Made by a program: the position numbers and the translations under genes. Source: Lysinibacillus pakistanensis (GTDB taxonomy: Bacteria; Bacillota; Bacilli; Bacillales_A; Planococcaceae). Taken from it: a DNA stretch of 64,000 bases. Below the pieces are notes generated by a model. It made no database searches and had not been told where the DNA came from. It worked only from the letters and a program-made list of their open reading frames with translations. Below are positions 45,158 to 53,815 of this stretch, piece after piece. Positions within the stretch are counted from its first letter, which is position 1, and each line of letters starts with the position of its first letter. The stretch is taken from positions 4,214,501-4,278,500 of the forward strand of contig NZ_CP126101.1 of the NCBI RefSeq assembly GCF_030123245.1. The letters run 5' to 3'.

Positions 45158-45535
45158 TCACAGTTTTTCTATACGAATAACTTTGATTTTTGCTGGATTT
45201 GACTCCAAAATTTCAGAATACCAAATCCTCACTTCATCTCCACTTTTAATTCCTTTCATAGAAAGTTTTGATTCATTAATTAAAATTGAAACTGATTCAA
45301 ATTTATTTGAGTATATTGCATTTTCGCTAGAGAAACTCTCTATATCTGATTGTTGAACATCCTTTCCTTGAATAAAATAGACTATTCCTTCATGCATTAC
45401 TATATAGCCAATTTCACTTTCGGTATTTTCTTTATTAGATAATAGTTGGCTAACATTACCTAAGAACCATAAAGCAACAAGAAAAAGAAACAAAAAGACC
45501 GTGTTGATAATAGGTTTGGAGATTCTGTTCTTCAT
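45158..45535 (-). CDS. DUF3221 (YobA-like) membrane-anchored protein
   Basis: 125 residues. One N-terminal membrane segment (VFLFLFLVALWFLGNV) is followed by IGYIVMHEGIVYFIQG and a C-terminal MKGIKSGDEVRIWYSEILESNPAKIKVIRIEKL beta domain. The pattern fits DUF3221/YobA secreted proteins of Bacillus. Role unknown. It lies between IS relics and the ABC operon. Confidence 0.6.
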   Translation of the reverse strand: MKNRISKPIINTVFLFLFLVALWFLGNVSQLLSNKENTESEIGYIVMHEGIVYFIQGKDVQQSDIESFSSENAIYSNKFESVSILINESKLSMKGIKSGDEVRIWYSEILESNPAKIKVIRIEKL

Positions 45536-45775
45536 TCAAATCACCATACATTTAATTATTTTCATATTGAATACAATTTAGCGTTTTTAAATGTACATAA
45601 TATATCAAATCCTGTACTCACTTCTATCCTACAATACAAAACGATACTTTACTTGTACTACTTCCCAAAAAAGTCGAGCTTAATATCTTATCCGTAAATT
45701 TCTTTATAAAAGAGAAACGACGGCTATTTAAACCGTCGTCTGAGAAATGGGATATAAATTTAGTGCATGAAAAAT

Positions 45776-45824
45776 GCTACTACCAGATAACGGTTTTTTT
45801 TATTGCTATCTGGTAGTATTTTTT
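45776..45824. terminator. Strong bidirectional terminator
   Basis: ACTACCAGATA (45779-45789) pairs with TATCTGGTAGT (45807-45817), with T runs on both strands. A second hairpin CGACGG/CCGTCG lies at about 45719-45738. Together they close the ABC operon. Confidence 0.85.
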
Positions 45825-45904
45825 GTTGTATGAAATACATAATTGAAATGATTATAGCTATCGTAACTTAAAGCCAAATAGTTTACTTTCTCAAATAAAA
45901 GTTT

Positions 45905-46540
45905 TTATTTTTTAGGAAACAATGTATAAGACCATGAGTAGATAAAATCAATGATAAAAACAATGCTCCAAATTGCTCCAATTCCAAAAGTAATCTCATT
46001 AGCATAGGGTGATTCCTTTGCTATCCCTTTTTCTATCCATGACAAATCAGTTAAATACATTTTCATCTCTGTAAGGTTTTCCGTTCCCATAATCCAAAAA
46101 AACGCTTGCACTGTAACAAAAATAACCAAATGTATATAAGATGACTTACGATACTTCTTTGCAATATATTTAGGGTTATTATTTCTTTTAATAATTTTAT
46201 AGTCTTTATCAGATAATAATTCAACACCACGAAACGTCCCAATTTTTCTACGCATCCAACGATCTAGCTTTATAAAATCAAATATACCAAATGTAAATGC
46301 ATAAATAATAAATATAGTAATAACAATTTGAAATGTTGAAATCTCTCCTGTTTGCTGATACACATACAATCCGAGTAACCCTTCAAGTATTAACATAAAT
46401 AAAAATAGAAAAATGAACATAATGCTAAGTGTAGGTTTATTAAAGAAATAACGAAATATACCAAATAGGAGTAGTACCCCTATAGATAATAACTCAATAA
46501 GTATAAACAATTCCCAACTATATTCAAGAATAACTCCCAA
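45905..46540 (-). CDS. Multi-pass membrane protein of the PadR/ABC operon
   Basis: 211 residues with about six transmembrane segments (ELFILIELLSIGVLLLFGIF, LSIMFIFLFLFMLILEGLLG, IVITIFIIYAFTFGIFDF, ending with IWSIVFIIDFIYSWSYTL). A basic cytosolic loop (KLDRWMRRKIGT...KRNNNPKYIAKKYRKSS) lies in the middle. I do not recognise the family. It is the last gene of the ABC exporter operon after padR, with about 75 bases between. Confidence 0.6.
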   Translation of the reverse strand: MGVILEYSWELFILIELLSIGVLLLFGIFRYFFNKPTLSIMFIFLFLFMLILEGLLGLYVYQQTGEISTFQIVITIFIIYAFTFGIFDFIKLDRWMRRKIGTFRGVELLSDKDYKIIKRNNNPKYIAKKYRKSSYIHLVIFVTVQAFFWIMGTENLTEMKMYLTDLSWIEKGIAKESPYANEITFGIGAIWSIVFIIDFIYSWSYTLFPKK

Positions 46541-46615
46541 TCAAACACCTCCTTTGTTGAGAAAAAACAGTGTAAGATAATTACAGCAATATGAAAAGAA
46601 AACCTTTATATAGAT

Positions 46616-47122
46616 TTATGAACGAATTCTATTTTCAATCTGACTTATCCAGTTTAAATCTGCCTCTAAATGTAAAAGTGTGCCATTGATTAATAAATAT
46701 TTATGTTCTTCATTTTGAATAAGAAATTCCGTTTTTAATTTAGTCAATTCTATAACATCTTTCATTATCATTGCTTTTTGTTGTTCTAGCATAATTTTTT
46801 CTTGCTCAAAATGGATTTTTCGAGCACAGCTCCATTTAAAATGAAAGTCGTCCTTAGTAGAATGATAAGGTACAGGTTCTAATAACCATTTTTTTAATTC
46901 ATTTTCTCCTGACTTTTCTAGCTTATATAGCTTTCTTTCTTGGTCATCTATCTCTGCAGATGACACGAGTTGATCACGAATGAGACGGTCAAGAGTAGTA
47001 TAAATTTGACCAGGATTAATTTTTCCTTTGATACTTAGAAGAGACTCCAATTCTACTTTTAATTCGTATCCATGATTATTCTGTTGGTATAACAATGTTA
47101 ATAGTCCATACTTTACTGACAT
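46616..47122 (-). CDS. PadR-family transcriptional regulator
   Basis: 168 residues. N-terminal winged helix: SVKYGLLTLLYQQNNHGYEL, GKINPGQIYTTLDRLIRDQL and a beta wing (ERKLYKLEKSGENELKKWL). The C-terminal helices (HFEQEKIMLEQQKAMIMKDV) match the PadR_C dimerisation domain. It probably represses the operon through the dyad at 50311-50331. It lies 6 bases after the ABC permease gene; self-regulation of efflux is the usual PadR design. Confidence 0.82.
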   Translation of the reverse strand: MSVKYGLLTLLYQQNNHGYELKVELESLLSIKGKINPGQIYTTLDRLIRDQLVSSAEIDDQERKLYKLEKSGENELKKWLLEPVPYHSTKDDFHFKWSCARKIHFEQEKIMLEQQKAMIMKDVIELTKLKTEFLIQNEEHKYLLINGTLLHLEADLNWISQIENRIRS

Positions 47123-47128
47123 AATTGA

Positions 47129-49600
47129 TCAACCTTCTTTAATTGAAGATAAAATATTTATTTTACTAGCAGTCATACTGGATATCCAAGAGGCAAGAAA
47201 ACTTAGTAATAGACCAGCAATCAATGCTACTCCAATATTAGCAAGAGGTATATGGAAAGGTACGAAATCTCCTAAAAGCTTGGATTGACTAGTAACGTAA
47301 AGTAAAATCACTCCTAATACTGCACCCCCGATGACTCCTACTAAACCTATGAGTAACCCCTCACCAACTACCATCTTTCTTACTTGTTGTCTAGTAAATC
47401 CAAGTGCTCTCATTGTTCCAATCTCAGATGTTCGTTCAAATGTATTCATTAAAAGAGTATTAGCTGTGCCAATACTAGCTAAGCCAATAATTAGGAAGAG
47501 CATAATTAATATTATTTCGTTCATACCAGATAACGCAGAAGTAGTTGCTTTAATTTCATCTTCAATAGTTTTAACTTTTGAAAGGTGTTCATTGAAATCT
47601 GTCCATAACTGATCTTGTAATTCCTCTCCGCTATATTTATCATTTAATGCTAGTAGCATATCAAAACTAGTAGCCCAACCAAATTCATTATTTAAATGAT
47701 CTTCATCCATAAAACCAACATATCCTGAATAATGTGAAGTATCTACAACATCAATGACTTCAAATTTTTGATTACCAGAAGGTGTATTTATGTGAATGTA
47801 TTCCCCTACTTTACCACCCCATTCATCAAAAGCTCGCTTACCGAGCAGGATAGATGGTTTCTTTTGTAAGTCCTCATATAACGATTCTTTTTCAATATCT
47901 TCAAATAATATAGGTCCCTTTTTACTTACGGCAAAAATAGAAAATTGTCTACTCTCATCATTCATTGTTTCCCATGTAATAGGTGTAGCTTCTGTTAGTG
48001 GAGTAACATTTGCTACAGAATCATAAGAAAATAGAGTTTCTATATCTTCACTAGACCAAGGGGCTTCCGATGTAACCCTTAGATCACCCCCAAATGTATT
48101 TCTAATATCACGTTCATACCCTTCAGGAGCAGTTTCTATAACAGAGCTTAACAATAAGATGACTGCTATTCCAATGGCAAGTATAGCAGAAGTATTGGCA
48201 TTTCTATTTAATTGCTGTGTAAGGCTATGCGTAGCTAAAATTCCTGAATAGCCAAAAAACATTTTGAAAATTGGTTTAAAGATCTTACTTATTCCTATTA
48301 ACAAGAATGGAAACAGCAAAATAATACTTGCTAAAATAGCTAAATAGGAAATAAAATGATCAATAAATATAAAGGAAAGTAAGCCAACTCCTACAATACC
48401 TCTAAATAGATATTGTCTTTTCGACGATAATGTTTGAGTCCCCTCTTTTAATGTCAAGAGCACCGAAGTTTTCCCAGCATTGTAAATAGGAAATAAGGAG
48501 AAGATAATAGGAAATACAATTCCTATTATAATGGCTGTTATTGTAGGCATTTTCCAATTCAAAGTGTACACCGTATCAAATTCAAATACACTAAGCAAAG
48601 TTTGCATAAACATATCGCCAAGCCAAATCCCAATTGGAACCCCAATAGCCGTACCAATTAATGATAAAATGATTACTTCAATGAATACAAGTTTAGAAAT
48701 AGAGCTTTGCAAATAACCAAAACTTTTCATTATTGCAAATTCCTTTTTTCTTTCCATAACACTTGTATAAATCATATTAAAGACAATGAATCCACTAATA
48801 AGCATAGATAAAACAGCAATTAAGTAAAAAAATGTGTAGAGACCTCCAATATCGTTACTTTGTAGATCATCTGCGACAACTGGTTGGATATATATATTTG
48901 AATTAGTAAATTCATTCTGTAAATCTTGAAAAAGTTTTTCACCATCTTCATTTGTTTGAAATCGTACATATGAAAGCTCATTATCCATACCTGTCCATTC
49001 TCTTAACAAATCAAGAGGAGCCATAATTCTAAAACTAGTTGATTCAGCACTTTCCCAATCACTAGGACTCGCAAGCAACTGTGTATACCCGACTATTGCC
49101 GAAACCTTAGCCTCTCCTAAATTGCTAAACCGAATAGTATCTCCAACACTTTTATTTAATAAATTTGCAACAGGCTCGGTTATAATTAGCCCTTCATTAT
49201 CTAACTCTCCTTTTAAAACTGGTAGTTTTAGTAAAGAACTATTCTGATCATTCACACCCGTAATTCGTACAGAACGTTGATTTTCCGATTTATCATCAAG
49301 ATCAAAGAATACATGTTTATCAAGTGCAAGCAACGAGTCAGTAATGATTGGATTGTCTAAATGAGAGGAAACAGCCTCTTCTGAAAAGGTATGTTCATCA
49401 CTTAAAAACCAATAATCAGCATTTGCTACATACATTTGTTCATAATAATTAAAAACATCATTTGTTGTTTTATCAGCAATTAACATGGAAGTTATAAAGG
49501 AAATGCCAATAATGATCCCAAGTAATGAAAAGAAAAATCTTTTTTTCCTTTCTATTATATTACGCCATGAAATTCGCCACATATTTAGCATAATCTTCAT
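47129..49600 (-). CDS. ABC transporter permease, FtsX/MacB type (two FtsX domains)
   Basis: 823 residues. N-terminal segment KKRFFFSLLGIIIGISFITSML, then an extracytoplasmic MacB-like periplasmic-core domain. FtsX domains follow at about 255-380 (SMLISGFIVFNMIYTSVMER) and 690-815 (MLFLIIGLASIGTANTLLMN), with IGTMRALGFTRQQVRKM. Ten or so membrane segments in all. It works with the ATPase in front (41-base overlap) to expel a peptide or lipid substrate at the membrane; substrate unknown. Confidence 0.85.
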   Translation of the reverse strand: MKIMLNMWRISWRNIIERKKRFFFSLLGIIIGISFITSMLIADKTTNDVFNYYEQMYVANADYWFLSDEHTFSEEAVSSHLDNPIITDSLLALDKHVFFDLDDKSENQRSVRITGVNDQNSSLLKLPVLKGELDNEGLIITEPVANLLNKSVGDTIRFSNLGEAKVSAIVGYTQLLASPSDWESAESTSFRIMAPLDLLREWTGMDNELSYVRFQTNEDGEKLFQDLQNEFTNSNIYIQPVVADDLQSNDIGGLYTFFYLIAVLSMLISGFIVFNMIYTSVMERKKEFAIMKSFGYLQSSISKLVFIEVIILSLIGTAIGVPIGIWLGDMFMQTLLSVFEFDTVYTLNWKMPTITAIIIGIVFPIIFSLFPIYNAGKTSVLLTLKEGTQTLSSKRQYLFRGIVGVGLLSFIFIDHFISYLAILASIILLFPFLLIGISKIFKPIFKMFFGYSGILATHSLTQQLNRNANTSAILAIGIAVILLLSSVIETAPEGYERDIRNTFGGDLRVTSEAPWSSEDIETLFSYDSVANVTPLTEATPITWETMNDESRQFSIFAVSKKGPILFEDIEKESLYEDLQKKPSILLGKRAFDEWGGKVGEYIHINTPSGNQKFEVIDVVDTSHYSGYVGFMDEDHLNNEFGWATSFDMLLALNDKYSGEELQDQLWTDFNEHLSKVKTIEDEIKATTSALSGMNEIILIMLFLIIGLASIGTANTLLMNTFERTSEIGTMRALGFTRQQVRKMVVGEGLLIGLVGVIGGAVLGVILLYVTSQSKLLGDFVPFHIPLANIGVALIAGLLLSFLASWISSMTASKINILSSIKEG

Positions 49601-50279
49601 CCTTTCTAGAAATCACCTGATCGACAATTCCATCTTTAAAAAGAATAATTCGATCTGCAAATCCAGCTGCGAAAATATCATGTGTAACCATGATTATTGT
49701 TTGATTGTAATCTCGATTAAATCTAGTCATTAACCCAAGAATGTCCTCGGCTGTATTTCTATCTAAATTACCTGTTGGCTCATCTGCCAATAATACGGCG
49801 GGGTTGCTAACTAGTGCTCTAGCTATAGCTACACGTTGCTGTTGCCCACCACTAAGCAAATTAGCCTTCTTCTGCCCAAGTCCCTTTAAACCGACGGAAT
49901 TAAGTAATTGTAAAACTAGTTGCTTTTTATCTTTTGTTAAAGTTCCATCTGCATGAAGTGGGAAAGCTATATTTTCTTCCACATTTAGATTACTAAGTAA
50001 TTGATAATTTTGGAAAATAAAGCCAATATTCTGTCTGCGAAATATTGTCCTTTTCTTTTCTGTCATCCTATTTAAATATTGTTGATTAATTATAATGTCC
50101 CCTTCTGTAGGTATATCAAGACCTCCTAATAATTGAAGTAAAGTACTTTTTCCAGAGCCACTTGGACCCATAATAGCTACAAATTCACCTTTTTGAATTT
50201 GTAAACTAACATTTTTTAATACTTTAATTCTCTCTTGTCCTTGTAAAAATTCCTTTTTAAGATTTTCAACCTGAATCAC
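49560..50279 (-). CDS. ABC transporter ATP-binding protein (LolD/MacB type)
   Basis: 239 residues from GTG 50279, with GGAGG upstream. Walker A GPSGSGKST, Q-loop NIGFIFQNYQLL, signature LLSGGQQQRVAIARALVSNP, Walker B VLLADEPTGNLD and H-loop THDIFAAG are all complete. It powers the FtsX-type permease downstream. The promoter with the PadR dyad lies 30-60 bases upstream. Confidence 0.88.
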   Translation of the reverse strand: MIQVENLKKEFLQGQERIKVLKNVSLQIQKGEFVAIMGPSGSGKSTLLQLLGGLDIPTEGDIIINQQYLNRMTEKKRTIFRRQNIGFIFQNYQLLSNLNVEENIAFPLHADGTLTKDKKQLVLQLLNSVGLKGLGQKKANLLSGGQQQRVAIARALVSNPAVLLADEPTGNLDRNTAEDILGLMTRFNRDYNQTIIMVTHDIFAAGFADRIILFKDGIVDQVISRKDEDYAKYVANFMA

Positions 50280-50310
50280 TTTATCAAATCCTCCTAATAT
50301 CTTTTATATT

Positions 50311-50331
50311 ATTATATACTAAGTATATAAT
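50311..50331. promoter_or_regulatory. PadR operator overlapping the ABC operon promoter
   Basis: Perfect dyad: ATTATATAC and GTATATAAT separated by three bases. It overlaps the -10 (TATAAT, rc 50311-50316) with a -35 TTGAAT (rc 50333-50338) 16 bases away. A half-copy ATATACTAAGTAC lies at 50399-50415. Confidence 0.78.
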
Positions 50332-50532
50332 GATTCAAGATTTTATTTTACATACGTTCTTAAAAATTCTTGTTTTGCAATAAAAAAAATATTTTATAGA
50401 TATATACTAAGTACTCATAGAGCGGGATAAGAAAAAAGATATCTATAAATTCAGACATCTTCTACTCGTCTACAATATGGTTCTTATTTAATCATATTTA
50501 GCTTAATCAAGCTAAAAAGTAGATGACAAAAT

Positions 50533-50571
50533 TCCCTACCAAAATTTCTTATTGGTGGGTTTTGGTAGGAA
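50533..50571. terminator. Hairpin of uncertain use
   Basis: CCTACCAAAA (50535-50544) pairs with TTTTGGTAGG (50560-50569) around a 15-base loop. It lies in the gap before the transposon end. Confidence 0.45.
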
Positions 50572-50682
50572 ACTAGATTTTTAATTTAAAGATTATTGAA
50601 CTCGAAACAAATTATCAATTTTACTTTCTATTATTTTGTCAAGATAGGTTTCCTATAAAAATCCCAGAAAACTCAGTACAAC

Positions 50683-50720
50683 TAAAAAAGAAAAAACCCT
50701 TGATATACAAGGGTTTTGAC
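50683..50720 (-). terminator. Terminator abutting the Tn7-like transposon end
   Basis: AAAACCCTTG (50693-50702) pairs with CAAGGGTTTT (50708-50717). The T-run is on the minus strand (50683-50696), so it would serve a minus-strand gene whose body lies to the right, i.e. where the transposon now sits. It ends 6 bases before the element. Confidence 0.75.
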
Positions 50721-50723
50721 CAC

Positions 50724-50940
50724 TGTGACATAAAGCATAAAATTTCCGAAAAATAAACCATAAAACTTCCAAGCCTAGAGTAGTAAGGGTTTATAGCAAT
50801 AAATAGTTGGAAATTATATATGATTATAGATACTATCTCAAAAGAAATCCTAACGTTAGAAAATCTTATGCTTTATTTATTTTACTTTAGGAAGTGTTAT
50901 GCTTTATTTTTTTACCTTAGGAAATTTTACGGTTTAATCC
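50724..50940. mobile_element. Tn7-like transposon end with five TnsB-type repeats
   Basis: The edge reads TGTGACATAAAGC from 50724. Two copies of an 18-base motif face inward: ATAAAGCATAAAATTTCC at 50730-50747 and ATAAACCATAAAACTTCC at 50753-50770. Three more are inverted: rc of 50859-50876 (weak), 50890-50907 (ATAAAGCATAACACTTCC) and 50920-50937 (TTAAACCGTAAAATTTCC). TGT ends and 18-22-base repeated boxes are the hallmark of Tn7-type TnsB sites. The candidate target duplication is ACCAC (50719-50723); its partner is not in the window. Confidence 0.65.
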
Positions 50941-51100
50941 ATCTAAAAGATTAAATTAACGATATCAATCATAGTGGTATTACACGAATATCTTAATCGA
51001 GTTATTTTATTCCTGTTATCTTGGATTATCTGCCCTTTAATATTTGCAGATTTCCTTTCAAAAAAACAATTGCATTTCTTACAATAGGGAATTTAGTTTT

Positions 51101-52591
51101 TTATTTATATCCTAGATGTGTAACTATCTCATTCCACCCTTCCCTTACTTCCTTATATAGAAATAAAGAATCAGAAGATTTTAATTCCTGTTTTATTTTA
51201 AAAGGGCTTGGATAGATTCCCTTTTGATGTAGATCGTTTGCAACTCTATGGACTTCTTTTAAGTAAAATTCTATCTTCCTCGTTCTCATTTCGGAAAGAT
51301 ATGTTATATATCTTACACTTATTTCCTTTGATAAATCAGGGCAGTATTTTCTAAAAATTTGTATTGAAATTCCCTTTTCTTTAGCTAATTCAGTTAAACT
51401 TATTGGTATATCATTATTCAAACAATCGCTTAGTATTCTAACTATTTCTGCTTTAGTTTCTTTTTCTTTTTTATCTTGATATGCTAAAGTCTTATCTTTT
51501 ATCCCTTTACATAAATTTGGAAAGTGTTTTTTAGCAGTACTAGTACTAAAACCAATTTCCGAAGAAAGTTTAGTTAAACTTTTTGGTTTCTCTAATTCTA
51601 AATTTTCTTTCAATCGACTTTCAATTAATTTAAGAGGGGTGTCTTTTTTCTTTAAAGAATTAAACTTTTTAACTTCAATTGGTTTAATTATAATATTCTG
51701 CTCATAAATTACTTCATAAATTGTTTTATTTAATTTATATGCTATTTTAATAAGGGAATGATAATTAGGACTTTTTTCTTCATATATATAACTATTCATT
51801 TTTTTGACATTAATATTGAAATAATTAGCTAGACTTCTGGGACTTTTAAAACCTAAGTCTTTAATCATTCTCCTGAAAAATATCGAAATGAAATTATTAC
51901 TTGGAAACCATTTAAGATTGGGTGTATTTTCAATTAATTGTTTGTAATTTAACGCTATAAACTTTTCCATTTCATTTAGATGGGCATTTTGTTTTATTTC
52001 TTCCCCTAACCACGATTTACAATATTGACAATAACCAACCATAATTTGACTAGATAAGAACGGTAATTTTTTATTACAATTTGTACATTCATCCCTTAAT
52101 TGTATTTTATGAACATCACATTTCTTAATAGCTTCTAAATACCATATTAAAGGCTCGTATATGTTCCTAGAATCAGCGATCATTTGATTAAAACAAGATG
52201 GACACCATTTTCTGTAAGACCCAATTAATTTCGATGGGAAAATTCCTTCCCAATTAAGCATTGTTAAATTCCTTAAGTCTTCTCTACCTGTTAACAATTC
52301 TAATGCTTCCACATAATCTAATGTTATTGAGCAATTTTTATTAATCATATTACGTGTACTAGTTGTAAAACCCTGTGAAAGGTCTTTTCTTAAGTAATCA
52401 ATACTAAGTACAGGAGCTATTATCTTCCTTAATAAAGTAGAAGTATTCACATTATGTATAGTGGCTAATCTTGTAATATAACTCGTTAAACTTTCAATGT
52501 AGGGAGTTCCAATACCTTCTGGTTGCAGATTATATAATACGGTTCTTTTAGACAAAAGATTTTCTATTTCTGTTTTCTTACATTTAAGCAT
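51101..52591 (-). CDS. TniQ/TnsD-family target selector (copy 1)
   Basis: About 496 residues; ATG 52591 is chosen because AAGAGG lies 9 bases upstream. The N-terminal TniQ region reads YNLQPEGIGTPYIESLTSYI and later TGREDLRNLTMLNWEGIFPS. Two zinc clusters follow (CPSCFNQM; CDVHKIQLRDECTNC; CQYC). The C-terminus repeats a helix-turn-helix block twice (KKHFPNLCKGI, then RKYCPDLSKEISVRYI). TniQ/TnsD proteins bind the attachment site and recruit TnsC. It is the last tns gene, next to the element end. A longer paralogue of the first TniQ gene. Confidence 0.78.
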   Translation of the reverse strand: MLKCKKTEIENLLSKRTVLYNLQPEGIGTPYIESLTSYITRLATIHNVNTSTLLRKIIAPVLSIDYLRKDLSQGFTTSTRNMINKNCSITLDYVEALELLTGREDLRNLTMLNWEGIFPSKLIGSYRKWCPSCFNQMIADSRNIYEPLIWYLEAIKKCDVHKIQLRDECTNCNKKLPFLSSQIMVGYCQYCKSWLGEEIKQNAHLNEMEKFIALNYKQLIENTPNLKWFPSNNFISIFFRRMIKDLGFKSPRSLANYFNINVKKMNSYIYEEKSPNYHSLIKIAYKLNKTIYEVIYEQNIIIKPIEVKKFNSLKKKDTPLKLIESRLKENLELEKPKSLTKLSSEIGFSTSTAKKHFPNLCKGIKDKTLAYQDKKEKETKAEIVRILSDCLNNDIPISLTELAKEKGISIQIFRKYCPDLSKEISVRYITYLSEMRTRKIEFYLKEVHRVANDLHQKGIYPSPFKIKQELKSSDSLFLYKEVREGWNEIVTHLGYK

Positions 52592-52675
52592 TTCATTCAA
52601 CCTCTTACATTCTCCATAAAAACCTATTAATAATAAAATTGAATATATGAGATGACCTATTCATTTTTGCTATTT

Positions 52676-53815
52676 TCAAATTAGTCCAACATCATCTCTT
52701 GTTGGTTTTCTTTTCCCTGGATTTAAGTTATTCTTTTGTTCCTTTTTATCAGTTCTAACATCTTTTTTAGTGCCAAGCAGTTCTTTTAGCTTTTCTTTAT
52801 CACCTTTACTTTCTTTAAAAATTAATTCTCCGTCCAGCGCTTCATTTGCCAATGTTAATAGCTTTTTTGTTAGTAAAGCATTTCTTTTTAAATTTGTATA
52901 AGTAATAGTATCTTCATTATTTTCAAGTGCATCTGAAAGACATCTTTGCAACCAGTTTTTTAATATACCTGTACAGCCAATACAATTTTCATATAAATAT
53001 ACAAAGTGTTCCATCAAATTCGCTTCTCTTGGTAACGGTAATAATTTTTGAAAAGTTAGTAGGATAGATTTAAAATTTTTAATGTCTTTATCATTTGCAA
53101 AATCATAACGTGGAAAATGAATCTCTTTAACCCTTCTTGATAATTGCCCATCTAAATTGAATACCGCATTTAGATCATAAGTTCCAAATAAAACTATTTT
53201 AGTATGACTCATATTTGCTAAAGATTTAATTGAATTAAATTGTTTTTGGTTTTTTTCACTGTTTCCTCTATAATCAGAATTTATTTTAAAAAAGTGTTGC
53301 GCCTCATCTATTAAAAGAGCTTTTGTTTCTCTATAAAAGAAAGCACTTTCTATTGATCTTCGTAATGCTGCAGCTGTGGATGCAGTTCTCGTCGTTCTTA
53401 ATGGGGAATTTGGCATTTTATTCACAACGCTTAAATCAATTTTATAATCAATTAAAGGCTCATTTACAGAAGTAAGAACCCTATAATAAAAATCTTTCCA
53501 ATTAAATTTCCCTAAGTCAGGATTAGGAAGCTCTATGCCTGTTATTGGAATAATACTTTTATTTTCTTCAAGTTCTTGTTTCATGTCTTTTATCACAGAA
53601 TTTATTGTCGCATTAAATAATCTTGATTTTCCTACTCCCGACGGACCTACTACCATAATAATATTATGAGAACCCTTATAGATTTCATTTTTCAATTCTA
53701 TTAATACTTGTTTCATTTTAGGATGACTAACAGTATAATCATTAAAGAATTTTTCACGTTCTTCTTTTGATTTATTTAGTAATTCATCATCAAATAATCT
53801 TTGCTTACTTACCAT
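52676..53815 (-). CDS. TnsC-type AAA+ transposition ATPase
   Basis: 379 residues. Walker A GPSGVGKS at residues 57-64, Walker B TKALLIDEAQHF, sensor region LFGTYDLNAVFNLDGQLSRR, and a C-terminal basic tail (KKDVRTDKKEQKNNLNPGKR). TnsC polymerises on target DNA, links TniQ/TnsD with TnsAB and controls target choice. Its ATG overlaps the TnsAB stop by one base (TAATG). Highly Lys-rich, like its neighbours. Confidence 0.82.
   Translation of the reverse strand: MVSKQRLFDDELLNKSKEEREKFFNDYTVSHPKMKQVLIELKNEIYKGSHNIIMVVGPSGVGKSRLFNATINSVIKDMKQELEENKSIIPITGIELPNPDLGKFNWKDFYYRVLTSVNEPLIDYKIDLSVVNKMPNSPLRTTRTASTAAALRRSIESAFFYRETKALLIDEAQHFFKINSDYRGNSEKNQKQFNSIKSLANMSHTKIVLFGTYDLNAVFNLDGQLSRRVKEIHFPRYDFANDKDIKNFKSILLTFQKLLPLPREANLMEHFVYLYENCIGCTGILKNWLQRCLSDALENNEDTITYTNLKRNALLTKKLLTLANEALDGELIFKESKGDKEKLKELLGTKKDVRTDKKEQKNNLNPGKRKPTRDDVGLI

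Noticed and set aside
50724..50940. Free-standing mini-element bounded by both groups of boxes
   Set aside because: The right group lacks a TGT/ACA terminus and no matching 5-base duplication (ACCAC) is found beyond it.
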